Positions 41,763 through 51,231 of a stretch of DNA of 51,323 bases are shown in pieces. The DNA is from Xanthomonas arboricola pv. guizotiae (GTDB taxonomy: Bacteria; Pseudomonadota; Gammaproteobacteria; Xanthomonadales; Xanthomonadaceae): contig NZ_MDSK01000035.1 in the NCBI RefSeq assembly GCF_002940205.1, positions 1 through 51,323 on the forward strand, written 5' to 3'. The notes under the pieces were generated by a model. That model saw nothing but the letters and a program-made list of their open reading frames with translations, was not told where the DNA came from and searched no databases. Numbering within the stretch: the first letter of the stretch is position 1; every line of letters starts with the position of its first letter. The position numbers and the translations under genes were made by a program.

Positions 41763-43358
41763 ATGTCCGAACACGCGCTACGCCGCGACGTTGGCCCCTT
41801 CGCCCTCATGCTCACCGGCCTGGGCTCGATCATCGGTTCCGGCTGGTTGTTCGGCGCCTGGCGCGCGGCCGGCCTGGCCGGCCCCGGTGCGATCTGGGCC
41901 TGGGTGCTGGGCGCGGCGATCATCACCACCATCGCGCTGTCCTACGCCGAGCTGGGCGCGATGTTCCCCGAGTCCGGCGGCATGGTGCGCTACAGCCATT
42001 ACTCGCACGGCTCGCTGGTCGGCTTCATTGCCGGCTGGGCCAACTGGATCGCCATCGTCTCGGTGATCCCGGTCGAGGCCGAGGCCTCGGTGCAGTACAT
42101 GGCGTCCTGGCCATGGGCCTGGGCGCAAGGGCTGTATGTGCAGGCGCCTGGCGGGGCAGGCGAGTTGTCGGTGCCGGGCCTGCTGATTTCGGCAGTGCTG
42201 GTGCTGGTGTATTTCTTCCTGAATTTCTGGAGCGTCAAGCTGTTCGCGCGCTCCAATACGCTGATCACCGTGTTCAAGCTGGTGGTGCCGGCGGCGACCG
42301 GCGTGGCCTTGATCGCCAGCGGCTTCCACAGCGAGAACTTCAGCGTCGGCATCCACGGCGACGCGCACGTGCTCGACCTGGCCGCGGTGCTCACCGCGGT
42401 GGCCACCGCCGGCATCGTCTTCAGCTTCAACGGCTTCCAGAGCCCGGTGAACCTGGCCGGCGAGGCGCGCAACCCGGGCCGCAGCATTCCGTTCGCGGTG
42501 CTGGGCTCGATCGCGCTGGCCACGGTGGTCTACGTGATCCTGCAGGTGGCCTACATCGGCGCGGTGCCGCCGGACCTGCTGGCCAAGGCCGGCTGGCACG
42601 GCATCGATTTCCGCTCGCCGTTCGCCGAGCTGGCCATCATCGTCAACCTGCATTGGCTGGCGATGCTGCTGTACATCGATGCCTTCGTCAGCCCCAGCGG
42701 CACCGGCATCACCTATACCGCGACCACCGCGCGCATGGTCTACGGCATGGAAAAGAACGGCACCATGCCGTCGGTGCTGGGCAAGCTGCACCCGGTCTGG
42801 GGCGTGCCGCGCATGGCGATGTTCTTCAACCTGGCGGTGTCGTTCGTGTTCCTGTTCTTCTTCCGCGGCTGGGGCACGCTGGCGGCGGTGATCTCGGTGG
42901 CGACCATCATTTCCTACCTCACCGGCCCGATCAGCGCGATGGCGCTGCGCCGTCATGCCCCGGAGCTGCATCGCCCGCTGCGCATCGCCGCGCTGCCGGT
43001 GCTGGCCGGCGTGGCCTTCGTGATGGCGACCGAGCTGCTGTACTGGGCGCGCTGGCCGCTGACCGGCGAGATCATCCTGCTGATGGTCGTGGCGCTGCCG
43101 GTGTACTGCTACTACCAGGCCAAGCAGGGCTGGCCGGACCTGCGCCGCAACCTCAAGGGCGCGGCCTGGATGATCTGCTACCTGCCGACGATCGCGCTGC
43201 TGTCCTGGGCCGGCAGCAGCGACTTCGGCGGGCACGGCTACCTCAGCTACGGCACCGATCTGGCCGTGGTCGCGGCGGTCGGGGCGGTGTTCTACATCTG
43301 GGGCGTGCGCAGCGGTTGGCGCACCCCGTCGGTGGAGAAGGCGGTCGCGCAGGCGTGA
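41763..43358 (+). CDS. APC-family amino acid permease
   Basis: 531 residues from ATG 41763, about twelve to thirteen membrane spans. The first span contains the APC signature G-L-G-S-I-I-G-S-G-W-L-F-G; later features include SYAELGAMFPESGGMVRY (TM2-3 loop), FSFNGFQSPVNLAGEARNPGRSIP (TM6 region) and the long TM8-type segment. The length and the F-N-G-F-Q-S-x-x-N-x-A-G-E motif resemble aspartate- or glutamate-type and cationic amino acid permeases. It probably imports an amino acid with protons at the inner membrane. A terminator follows (43425-43456). Confidence 0.9.
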   Translation: MSEHALRRDVGPFALMLTGLGSIIGSGWLFGAWRAAGLAGPGAIWAWVLGAAIITTIALSYAELGAMFPESGGMVRYSHYSHGSLVGFIAGWANWIAIVSVIPVEAEASVQYMASWPWAWAQGLYVQAPGGAGELSVPGLLISAVLVLVYFFLNFWSVKLFARSNTLITVFKLVVPAATGVALIASGFHSENFSVGIHGDAHVLDLAAVLTAVATAGIVFSFNGFQSPVNLAGEARNPGRSIPFAVLGSIALATVVYVILQVAYIGAVPPDLLAKAGWHGIDFRSPFAELAIIVNLHWLAMLLYIDAFVSPSGTGITYTATTARMVYGMEKNGTMPSVLGKLHPVWGVPRMAMFFNLAVSFVFLFFFRGWGTLAAVISVATIISYLTGPISAMALRRHAPELHRPLRIAALPVLAGVAFVMATELLYWARWPLTGEIILLMVVALPVYCYYQAKQGWPDLRRNLKGAAWMICYLPTIALLSWAGSSDFGGHGYLSYGTDLAVVAAVGAVFYIWGVRSGWRTPSVEKAVAQA

Positions 43359-43424
43359 GCGCCTGATCGCTGATTGCTGCCGGCGGAACCGGGCGCCTGT
43401 CGCCGGGCGCCGCAGGCAGAAACA

Positions 43425-43456
43425 AACGGCCGGAGCCCTGCAGCGGCCGTTTTTTG
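43425..43456 (+). terminator. Intrinsic terminator after the APC permease
   Basis: An 8-bp perfect stem AACGGCCG / CGGCCGTT with an 11-base loop is followed by a TTTTTTG tract, 67 bp past the permease stop. Confidence 0.8.
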
Positions 43457-43547
43457 TTGGTCGCCACGCACGCCATGGTTGTGCAGCCATTGGCGCCGCC
43501 TGGTAGCGCGCACCCAAAGAGCGCCTGACGCGACGACTGCGCCGTGT

Positions 43548-43643
43548 CAGGCGGCCGCGGCCGGTGCCCGGAATCGGCATGTACCACACCCGTATATTCC
43601 GGTTCCTGCGCGCCGTCCGCACCTATCCGATGACTGCTCGCAA
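43548..43643 (+). repeat. Dispersed intergenic repeat, copy B
   Basis: About 96 bp colinear with 8561-8655 (roughly 70% similar by eye), sharing GGCCGGTGCCCGG, ATCGGCA, the GTCCGCACC/ATCCGCACC block and GACTGCTCGCAA. A CCTGAC...GTCAGG inverted repeat precedes it (43524-43551). Confidence 0.65.
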
Positions 43644-43759
43644 CCTGGTGTGAGCCGCCACTTCGTTGCGAGCGGACATCGGGCGGATCAATCGGCGCGT
43701 TTCGCCAGACACGCCGGCTTGTCGGCGTCTCCCGGCAAGCCTACATCAGTCCTGGAGCG

Positions 43760-44389
43760 CTACGCCAGCGTCCCCGCCGCGCTCTGGGGAGCGGTATTGG
43801 CCACCAGCCGCGGCGCACCGTCGAAGCGATCCAGATCGCGCAACAGTTCGGCGTAGCGACGCAGCCGCCCCATCTCGCGCATGTTGACGATGTCCTCGTG
43901 GCGCAATTCGCGCCTGGAGCTGACTTCCTGCTTGTAGCGCAGCACTTCCGGATAGCGGCGGGTCATGTCCAGCGCATCGGCCACGCACTCGACCGAATCG
44001 GCATCCGGGGTGACCCGTGCACGGCTGTTGAAGGCGCGCAGCCAGCGTTCGAAACCGGCGCTGTGGTCGAACAGATCGGCGATGTACCACATGACGAACA
44101 GGATCGAGGCCCACGAGGTGAAGATGATCACCACGCGGCTGAAGGTGAGGTGGTAGTCGTTCTGCCAGAGCTGGTGGGTGATCACGCCCAGCAACACCAG
44201 CGAGATCGCCTGCCAGCCGATGATCGAGGCGATCACCCACTGTTTCTTGGCCACCTTGAGCAGATTGAGCTCCTGGTCGAGCTGTTCGTCGGTCTTTTCG
44301 CGCCAGTGCGCGACCTGCTCGTCGAAGGAGCGCCGGTGGAGTGCGTTGTCCTGCAATAGCAGGCCCAAACCCTTGAACAAAGCGATCAT
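43760..44389 (-). CDS. Hypothetical membrane protein with two spans
   Basis: 209 residues from ATG 44389 (CAGGAG upstream). An N-terminal amphipathic part (MIALFKGLGLLLQDNALHRRSFDEQVAHWREKTDEQLDQELNLLKVAKKQW) leads to two spans (VIASIIGWQAISLVLLGVI and VVIIFTSWASILFVMWYIADLF) and then a charged cytoplasmic tail (RYPEVLRYKQEVSSRRELRHEDIVNMREMGRLRRYAELLRDLDRF). No family is recognised. It is a single gene; the upstream frame to 44581 lacks protein character. Confidence 0.7.
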   Translation of the reverse strand: MIALFKGLGLLLQDNALHRRSFDEQVAHWREKTDEQLDQELNLLKVAKKQWVIASIIGWQAISLVLLGVITHQLWQNDYHLTFSRVVIIFTSWASILFVMWYIADLFDHSAGFERWLRAFNSRARVTPDADSVECVADALDMTRRYPEVLRYKQEVSSRRELRHEDIVNMREMGRLRRYAELLRDLDRFDGAPRLVANTAPQSAAGTLA

Positions 44390-44917
44390 GACAAGCTCCT
44401 GACGGATGGCTGGTACGAACGACTTGCTGCACCCGGCAACGCGCCGGTGCCCTGGAGCGCCCGCGCAGCGGCTGGCAGTGATGCTGGCCGGTGCGCGGAC
44501 GGCCCTAGTTCTAGCACTTTCGCTGTGCTTGGCAATGCCTGCTGTGCGCCGATGGCCGCCCAATCCTGCGCAACGGCGCACAAATCGCGGTATTCAGGCG
44601 CTTTGCAGCGTTCGCCGGGCGATCGCAGCTGCGGTGCGCCGCCATTCTTGCTGCGCTGCACACTCGCGCCTGCGTGATTGCATCCATGGCGGTTGCGACC
44701 GGTGCGCCCCGGTCAGGCGTACAGATCGCGTGAGCGCCGCGCAAGCATGCATGCCGCGCAAGGGCCGGCGACAGGCGGGCAAGCACCTGTCGAGAAGGTC
44801 GGCGCGCATGGGGACGAGCAGCGCACACAGAGCCGCCAATCCCCAATCCCCAATCCCCAATCCCAGCCCCTCAAGGCCACGACGCGGTCTTGCAACCGCC
44901 TAGGTATCCTTGCGCGC
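44390..44917. other. Gene-free spacer with a heptamer repeat
   Basis: About 528 bp between the divergent membrane-protein and MpaB-like genes. It has short frames in several phases without protein character. The only clear feature is the CCCCAAT tandem repeat at 44836-44864. Confidence 0.45.
44836..44864 (+). repeat. CCCCAAT heptamer array
   Basis: CCAAT followed by three perfect CCCCAAT units and CCC, 53 bp upstream of the MpaB-like start. Short AATCCCC/GGGGATT arrays are scattered between genes in Xanthomonas genomes. Confidence 0.85.
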
Positions 44918-45844
44918 ATGTCAGCCGTCCTGCGTACCCTCACTGCTCCCGCCGCCAGGCAGATCCATCGCTGGGTGCTGGGCGCGTTTCCGCGTGGCCA
45001 GAGCACCATCGACTACGACCAGCCACTGGGGGATCCCGGTATCTTCGGGCCCGACAGCATCACCTGGCGCGTGCATTCCGAATTCCCCGGCATGTTGTCC
45101 GGTGGCCTGTGCGCATTGATGCTGCAGCTGCTGCACCCACGCGCGCTGGCCGGGGTCTACGACCATTCCAACTTCCGCGCCGACCTGATCGGGCGGCTGC
45201 GGCGCACCACCAACTTCGTCGCCGGCACTACCTACGCCCCGCGCGCGGAGGCCGAGCGACTGATCGCCCGCGTGCGCAGCATCCATTCGCATATCCACGG
45301 CCACACCGCCGACGGCGTGCCTTACGACGCCAACGACCCGCAGTTGCTGACCTGGGTGCACGTCACCGAAGCCTACGGTTTTCTGCAGGGCTGCCGACGT
45401 TATTGCCGCGACGTGCCGGCGCACATCGCCGATCGTTACTACGACGAAGCGCGCCGCGTCGCCGAAGCGCTGGGTGCCGCCGATGTGCCTGCCAGCGAAG
45501 CACAGGTCGATGCGTATTTCGCCACCGTGCGCGGACAGTTGCGCATGGACACGCGCTCGCGCGAGGTGCTCGACATCCTCACCGGCATCCAGCTGCCGGT
45601 GCCGGCGGCCGGTCTGTCGCGCGGGGTGTTCCTCGGTGCCGGTACCGCCCTGTTGCCGGGCTGGGCCAGCGACATGCTCGGCCGCACCACCACGCAGCGC
45701 GCACGGGCACATGCGTCGGCGCGGCTGCTGCGCAGCCTGTCGCCGTTGTTCCGCACCGCGCTACGCGATGGGCTGTCCGCACGCGCGTGCCGCCGCATGC
45801 AGCTGCCGCAGACGCTGTTGCTGGAGTGGCCAGGGGAGCGATGA
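44918..45844 (+). CDS. Oxygenase MpaB family protein (DUF2236)
   Basis: 308 residues from ATG 44918. The family pattern is clear: a D-x-x-x-W-R-V-H-S-E-F-P-G-M-L-S-G-G start, then L-H-P-x-A-L-A-G-V-x-D-H-S, R-R-T-x-x-F-V-A-G-T-T-Y and V-H-x-x-I-x-G, followed by L-x-W-V-H-V-T-E-A-Y-G-F-L. Relatives are haem b or rubber-oxygenase-like proteins (Lcp, MpaB) in which a conserved Arg/His set binds haem; the natural substrate here is unknown. There is no signal peptide. The two reading frames overlap at their 5' ends only in spurious ORFs. Confidence 0.85.
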   Translation: MSAVLRTLTAPAARQIHRWVLGAFPRGQSTIDYDQPLGDPGIFGPDSITWRVHSEFPGMLSGGLCALMLQLLHPRALAGVYDHSNFRADLIGRLRRTTNFVAGTTYAPRAEAERLIARVRSIHSHIHGHTADGVPYDANDPQLLTWVHVTEAYGFLQGCRRYCRDVPAHIADRYYDEARRVAEALGAADVPASEAQVDAYFATVRGQLRMDTRSREVLDILTGIQLPVPAAGLSRGVFLGAGTALLPGWASDMLGRTTTQRARAHASARLLRSLSPLFRTALRDGLSARACRRMQLPQTLLLEWPGER

Positions 45845-45947
45845 GTGCGGGTGCTTGCCTGGGGTGCAGGGCGGTGGTGTGGCGCGGGGATAGTGCCCAC
45901 GGATCCCGCTCCACGTCACAGGCAGCGGCCATCACCGCAAACACCAG

Positions 45948-48053
45948 CTACCAGATCCGCACCCGCTGCCCGGGCGGCAGATACAACTGCTCGCCCTGCT
46001 GCACATTGAACGCCGGATACCAGGCATCGAGGTTGCGCACGGTCTGCGCGCGGAAGCGTCCGGGTGCGTGCACGTCGGTGAGCACGGCATTGCGTAGCGC
46101 CGCGTCGCGGTACTTGCCGCGCCAGGCCTGGGCAAAGCCCAGGAAGAAACGCTGGTCCGGGCTGAAGCCGTCGATGGTCTGCGGTTGCTTGCCCTGCAGC
46201 GACAGCTGGTAGGCGTCGTAGGCCGTGGCCAGGCCGGCGACATCGGCGATGTTCTCGCCCAGCGTCAGCCTGCCGTTGACGCTCAGATCGTCGAACGGCT
46301 TGTACGCACTGAACTGCGCGGCGAGCGCATTGCCGGCGGCCTCGAACTTTTTCAGATCCTGCGGCGTCCACCAGTTGTGCAGCTCGCCATGTTCGTCGAA
46401 CTGCGCGCCCATGTTGTCGAAGCTGTGGCTGATCTCGTGGCCGATCACCGCGCCGATGGCGCCGTAGTTCACCGCATCGTCGGCGGCCGGGTCGAAGAAC
46501 GGCGGCTGCAGGATTGCGGCAGGAAACAGCAGGCGGTTTTCCAGCGGCACGTTCAGCGCGTTGACCTCCTGCGGCAGCATGTACCACTCGCGGTGATCCA
46601 CGGCTTTGCCCAGCTTGGCCAGATTGCGCCGGTACTCGAACAGCTCGGCGCGCTGCACATTGCCCAGCGCGTCGTCGCGGCGCACATCCAGCGCGCTGTA
46701 GTCGCGCCAGGTGTCCGGATAGCCCACCGCCACCGTCAACCCGGAAATCTTGGCCCTGGCATGCTGTTTGGTCTGCGGACTCATCCACTCCAGCGCATCG
46801 ATGCGTTTGCCGAAGGCGGTGACGATGTTCCTGACCATCTCCTCGGCACGCGTCTTGGTCTGGGCGCTGACGTACTTCTGCACGTAGCGCTCGCCCACCG
46901 CTTCGCCCAGGGCCGCGTTGGTGGCGTCGATGCCGCGCTTCCAGCGCTGCCGTTGTTGCGGCGTGCCTTCCAGCGTGGTGCCGTAGAACGCAAAGCGCTC
47001 ATCGGCGAAGGCCTTGGACAGATACGGCGAGGCGCGGTCCAGGGCGCGAAAGCTCAGGTAATCCTTCCAGGTCTGCAGCGGTTCGGAGCGCACCAGCGCC
47101 GACAAGCCAGTCACCGCACCGGGCTGCCAGACGATGAAATCCTGCTGCGCCTTCAGGCCGGCCGCCTCGAAGAACGGCGCCCAGTCCAGGCCGGGTGCGT
47201 TCTGCGCGAAATCGGCCTGTTTCCAGGGGTTGGCGCCGGCCTGTACGTTGTTGGTCTGTTCGGCGGTGGCGTGCACGCGCGCCATCGCGGTTTCCAGGGC
47301 CAGGACGCGTTCGGCCCTGGCCGCCGCGTCATCGATGCCGGCCAGTTCCAGCAACGTGACGATGTGCGCGCGGTAGGCGTCGCGCATCTGCGTCATGCGC
47401 CCGTCGTCCAGATAGAAGCTGCGGTCCGGCATGCCCAGGCCGCCCTGCACAAGATACGGCACGTAGCGCCCCGGGTGATGCAGATCCTGCGAGATCCACA
47501 GACCGAACAGCCGGTCGGTATGGAAGTTGGTGGAGTTGAGCAGATCCACATCGGCGCGCAGCTGGCCGCCCAGGGTGCGCGCCAGCGCCTGCTTGTCATC
47601 CAGCTGCGCAATCGCGTCCAGTTCCGGTCGTACCGGGCGCACGCCCTTGGCCTCGATCCCGGCTTCGTCCATGTAGGCCGCGTAGTAATCGCCAATCTGC
47701 TTGTCTTCGCCGGTGACACGGTCGTTGGCGGCAGCGCCTTCGATGATGTCGCGGCTGTGCTGCTCGGTCTCGATCGCGATGCTGACGAAGCTGTTGAAGC
47801 TGGAGCGGTCGTCCGGGATCTGGGTGGTCCTGACCCAGTTGCCGCTGGCGTAGCTGAAGAAGTCGTCGCCCGGTGCCACGCTGCGGTCCATGCCTGCCGC
47901 ATCGAAGCCGAAATCGCCCAGCTTGGGCGTGGTGGGGGGGGGCGTGGCGTGCGCCGTCGTTGCCGGTGAGGTGCCATCGCGGTGGCACGCGGCGGTGCTC
48001 AGTAGGGCAGCCGACAGCGCAGCGATCAGGACAGGACGGTACAGAAGAGCCAT
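45948..48053 (-). CDS. M13 family metallopeptidase (neprilysin-like lipoprotein)
   Basis: 701 residues. A lipoprotein signal (MALLYRPVLIAALSAALLSTAAC, lipobox S-T-A-A-C) is followed by a Thr/Pro-rich linker encoded partly by a run of nine G on the plus strand. The M13_N region (APGDDFFSYASGNW) precedes the catalytic M13 domain: zinc motif HEISH at 539-543, third ligand E600 in GENIADVAG, and the F-x-V-Q-Q-G-E-Q-L-Y-L-P-P-x-x-R-V-R-I-W end, a family hallmark. It would be an envelope-anchored zinc endopeptidase for small peptides. It ends close to the MpaB-like gene and starts about 115 bp from the glycosyltransferase. Confidence 0.93.
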   Translation of the reverse strand: MALLYRPVLIAALSAALLSTAACHRDGTSPATTAHATPPPTTPKLGDFGFDAAGMDRSVAPGDDFFSYASGNWVRTTQIPDDRSSFNSFVSIAIETEQHSRDIIEGAAANDRVTGEDKQIGDYYAAYMDEAGIEAKGVRPVRPELDAIAQLDDKQALARTLGGQLRADVDLLNSTNFHTDRLFGLWISQDLHHPGRYVPYLVQGGLGMPDRSFYLDDGRMTQMRDAYRAHIVTLLELAGIDDAAARAERVLALETAMARVHATAEQTNNVQAGANPWKQADFAQNAPGLDWAPFFEAAGLKAQQDFIVWQPGAVTGLSALVRSEPLQTWKDYLSFRALDRASPYLSKAFADERFAFYGTTLEGTPQQRQRWKRGIDATNAALGEAVGERYVQKYVSAQTKTRAEEMVRNIVTAFGKRIDALEWMSPQTKQHARAKISGLTVAVGYPDTWRDYSALDVRRDDALGNVQRAELFEYRRNLAKLGKAVDHREWYMLPQEVNALNVPLENRLLFPAAILQPPFFDPAADDAVNYGAIGAVIGHEISHSFDNMGAQFDEHGELHNWWTPQDLKKFEAAGNALAAQFSAYKPFDDLSVNGRLTLGENIADVAGLATAYDAYQLSLQGKQPQTIDGFSPDQRFFLGFAQAWRGKYRDAALRNAVLTDVHAPGRFRAQTVRNLDAWYPAFNVQQGEQLYLPPGQRVRIW

Positions 48054-48167
48054 GCGGGTGCAACTCGCAAACGAAAACAGACATACCAGTGTAAATTGCC
48101 GACGTCGTCACGTCCCGACACGATGGTTGCACGCGGCCGGCACCACGGCCGCGCGGACACGCGCGGT

Positions 48168-48863
48168 TCAGCGCCGGCGCTGGTACCAGAAACCCAGCGC
48201 ATCGCGGGTCTGCAGCATGCCGCGTCCATGCCGTAGAAAGCGCAGCAGCAGGCCCAGGTGCTCGCGCTTGGAAAAGCTGCGCAGCTTGCGGTCGGAGGTA
48301 TGCACGGTCTGGCGCAGGATCACGAACCGGCCGCAGCGTGCCAGCGTGCGACTCAATGCCACGTCTTCGCCGGCGTAGTAACGCGTATCGAAGCCGCCTG
48401 CGCTGACGAATGCCACGCGCGTGCAGAACAGGAAGCAGCCCGGGGCAATGCCGCTGACACGAAACAGCCAGCCGAACGTCGCCTGCGCCATGCGTTCGAA
48501 CCACACGCGCCTGCCCTGCAGATGCACCTGCGCGCCACCGCCGACCGCGCCGGCATCCAGCGCCGCCAGCGCCGCGCCGACCACCTGCGGGTTGATCAGC
48601 GTATCGGCGTCGAGAAACAGCAGGCAATCGCCTTGCGCCTGCTGCGCGCCGGCATTGCGGGTGGCGGCGATATGCCGCAGTTGCACCTCCAGCACCTGCG
48701 CACCGGCCGCGCGCGCGATGGCGGCGGTGTCGTCCTCGCAGGCATCGGCCACCACGATGACCTCGTAGTCCAGCTGCATGGCCTGCGCACAGGCGTGCAG
48801 GCACTGCAGCGTCTGGCCGATCAGCGCGGCTTCGTCATGGGCGGGGATCACGAACGACAGCAT
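48168..48863 (-). CDS. Family 2 glycosyltransferase
   Basis: 231 residues from ATG 48863 (MLSFVIPAHDEAALIGQTLQCL); an upstream Met at 48911 would add 16. The GT-A fold motifs are all present: VIPAHDE, EVIVVADACEDDTAAIA, the D-A-D metal motif in LLFLDADTLI, then C-x-x-x-x-x-F-x-x-x-G-G-F-D-x-R-Y-Y-A-G-E-D-V-A-L-S, where E-D is the probable catalytic acid. There is no membrane span except a weak one near the middle. It transfers a sugar from a nucleotide donor to an unknown acceptor, perhaps in envelope polysaccharide or glycolipid synthesis. Confidence 0.88.
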   Translation of the reverse strand: MLSFVIPAHDEAALIGQTLQCLHACAQAMQLDYEVIVVADACEDDTAAIARAAGAQVLEVQLRHIAATRNAGAQQAQGDCLLFLDADTLINPQVVGAALAALDAGAVGGGAQVHLQGRRVWFERMAQATFGWLFRVSGIAPGCFLFCTRVAFVSAGGFDTRYYAGEDVALSRTLARCGRFVILRQTVHTSDRKLRSFSKREHLGLLLRFLRHGRGMLQTRDALGFWYQRRR

Positions 48864-48981
48864 GGCAGGACGTGGCACTCGGACGGTGGTGATGCCAAGT
48901 GTGCGAGCCATGCCGGCGCGATGGCGTGAGCGCACGCAGTCGTGGCTATCTGCGCGACTGCGTGCACTCACGTGGGCACGC

Positions 48982-49977
<996 letters not shown>

Positions 49978-50253
49978 GGTGGGGGAAACTCCGTGCGGCG
50001 AACAAGTCAGGGGAGGATGCGGCGGTGCGCGTTAGCACGTTGTGGCCCGTGCGATGACGTGCCATGGGCGGCTGGCGGGCTGCCGTAGCGCCCGCTGAGC
50101 GCACAGGCGAGCGGCGCACAGGCAAGCATCGGCGTTACAAGGCGCAAGACCCGAACGCGCGCTGCGACGCCACGCAGAAACCCGCGCATGTCGGCAGACC
50201 AGGGCCCACCGCCATGCACGGGTGTTCTTACGCAGGCGCTACCACTGGCCGCT

Positions 50254-50823
50254 TCAGCCCTTGAGCTTGCCGGCGAATTCGGCCACGCGCTTGCCGAGCA
50301 GCTTGGCGGTTTCCAGATCGCCGCTGCGCGGCGCTTCTTCCGGCGAGGCATCGGAGGGCGAGATCGCCAGTGCGCCTGCCGAACCGGCGGTCCAGTTGAT
50401 GTCCTGCGGACCGTGCGCCTTGGTGTTGGACGGCAGCAGGCCGGTCCCCACCCAGACCTGGCCGTGCTGCTGCGACAGCGTCCAGAAATACTGGATGGTG
50501 GCGTACTTGTCGCCGTTCACCGAGGCCGAGTTGGTGAAGCCGGCGGCGATCTTGTCCTTCCAGGCCTGCGCAAACCACGGCTTGGAGCTGGCGTCGGCAA
50601 ACTTCTTGAACTGCCACGCCGGCCCGCCCATGTAGGTGGGGCTGCCGTAGATGATGGCATCGGCTGCGCCGATCGCCTCCCAGGCATCGTCGGGCAGGTT
50701 GCCGTCCTGATCGATGCGGTACAGCGTGGCCTCGCCGACACTGGCGGCGCCGGCGTGCACGGCTTCGGCCAGTTTGACGGTGTGGCCGTAGCCGCTGAAG
50801 TAGATGATGGCGATCTTGCTCAT
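50254..50823 (-). CDS. Flavodoxin-type NAD(P)H:quinone oxidoreductase (WrbA-like)
   Basis: 189 residues from ATG 50823 (MSKIAIIYFSGYGHTVKLAEAV); an upstream frame to 50889 is discarded. FMN-binding loop S-G-Y-G-H-T, the 80s loop G-S-P-T-Y-M-G-G-P-A-W-Q-F-K-K-F and the W-x-x-K-x-A-A-G-F-T-N-S-A-S segment are typical of WrbA-type flavodoxin-like quinone reductases. The protein is shorter than the ~200-residue E. coli WrbA at the C-terminus. It would reduce quinones by two electrons. The truncated LysR gene upstream on the same strand may once have regulated it. Confidence 0.9.
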   Translation of the reverse strand: MSKIAIIYFSGYGHTVKLAEAVHAGAASVGEATLYRIDQDGNLPDDAWEAIGAADAIIYGSPTYMGGPAWQFKKFADASSKPWFAQAWKDKIAAGFTNSASVNGDKYATIQYFWTLSQQHGQVWVGTGLLPSNTKAHGPQDINWTAGSAGALAISPSDASPEEAPRSGDLETAKLLGKRVAEFAGKLKG

Positions 50824-50916
50824 GCGCAGTCCTGTGGGTCGAGGGGACCCCGATTGTGACCACACATGCCGTGTCAGGTTAATGACCATCGACGGGACGT
50901 ACTGTTGCCGGGCTCA

Positions 50917-51231
50917 TCAGCGCCCGGGATCGCCCATGCTGTCGACCAGGTAGTCGATGAAGCTGCGCACCTTCGGGGCCAGGTGGCTGCGGCTTGCATA
51001 GACGGCAAAGATGCCGATCTCCCCCAGTGCATACTGCGGAAGGATGCGCACCAGCCGGCCGGCGGCCAGGTGCTCGTCGGCCAGGAAGTCCGGTTGCATC
51101 GCGATGCCCAGACCGGCCGCCGCCGCCGCGCTCAGCACATGCCCGTTGTTGGCGCGCAGGCTGCCGTGGATGCGCACATCGCTATCGCCATCGGGCCCAT
51201 GGAAGCGCACCTCGTCGCCGTTGGGCGAGTA
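50917..51231 (-). pseudogene. LysR regulator truncated by the IS insertion
   Basis: Only about the last 105 codons of a LysR effector domain remain (YSPNGDEVRFHG... LRANNGHVLSAAAAAGLGIAMQPDFLADEHLAAGRLVRILPQY... VYASRSHLAPKVRSFIDYLVD). On the minus strand the frame enters from the IS: the tyrosine codon TAC contains the TA target, so the element sits inside the gene and the helix-turn-helix half is not in this window. The internal GTG that would start a 97-residue product lacks the DNA-binding domain. If the other half lies on the far side of the IS copy, this is a simple insertion. Confidence 0.85.

Noticed and set aside
44406..44903. Coding frames in the 44.4-44.9 kb spacer
   Set aside because: Frames are Arg/Ala/Cys-rich in all phases, contain the heptamer array and have no start signals.
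50917..51210. A functional 97-residue LysR-like protein starting at an internal GTG
   Set aside because: It would lack the helix-turn-helix and begins within the effector domain; the IS junction explains the short frame.
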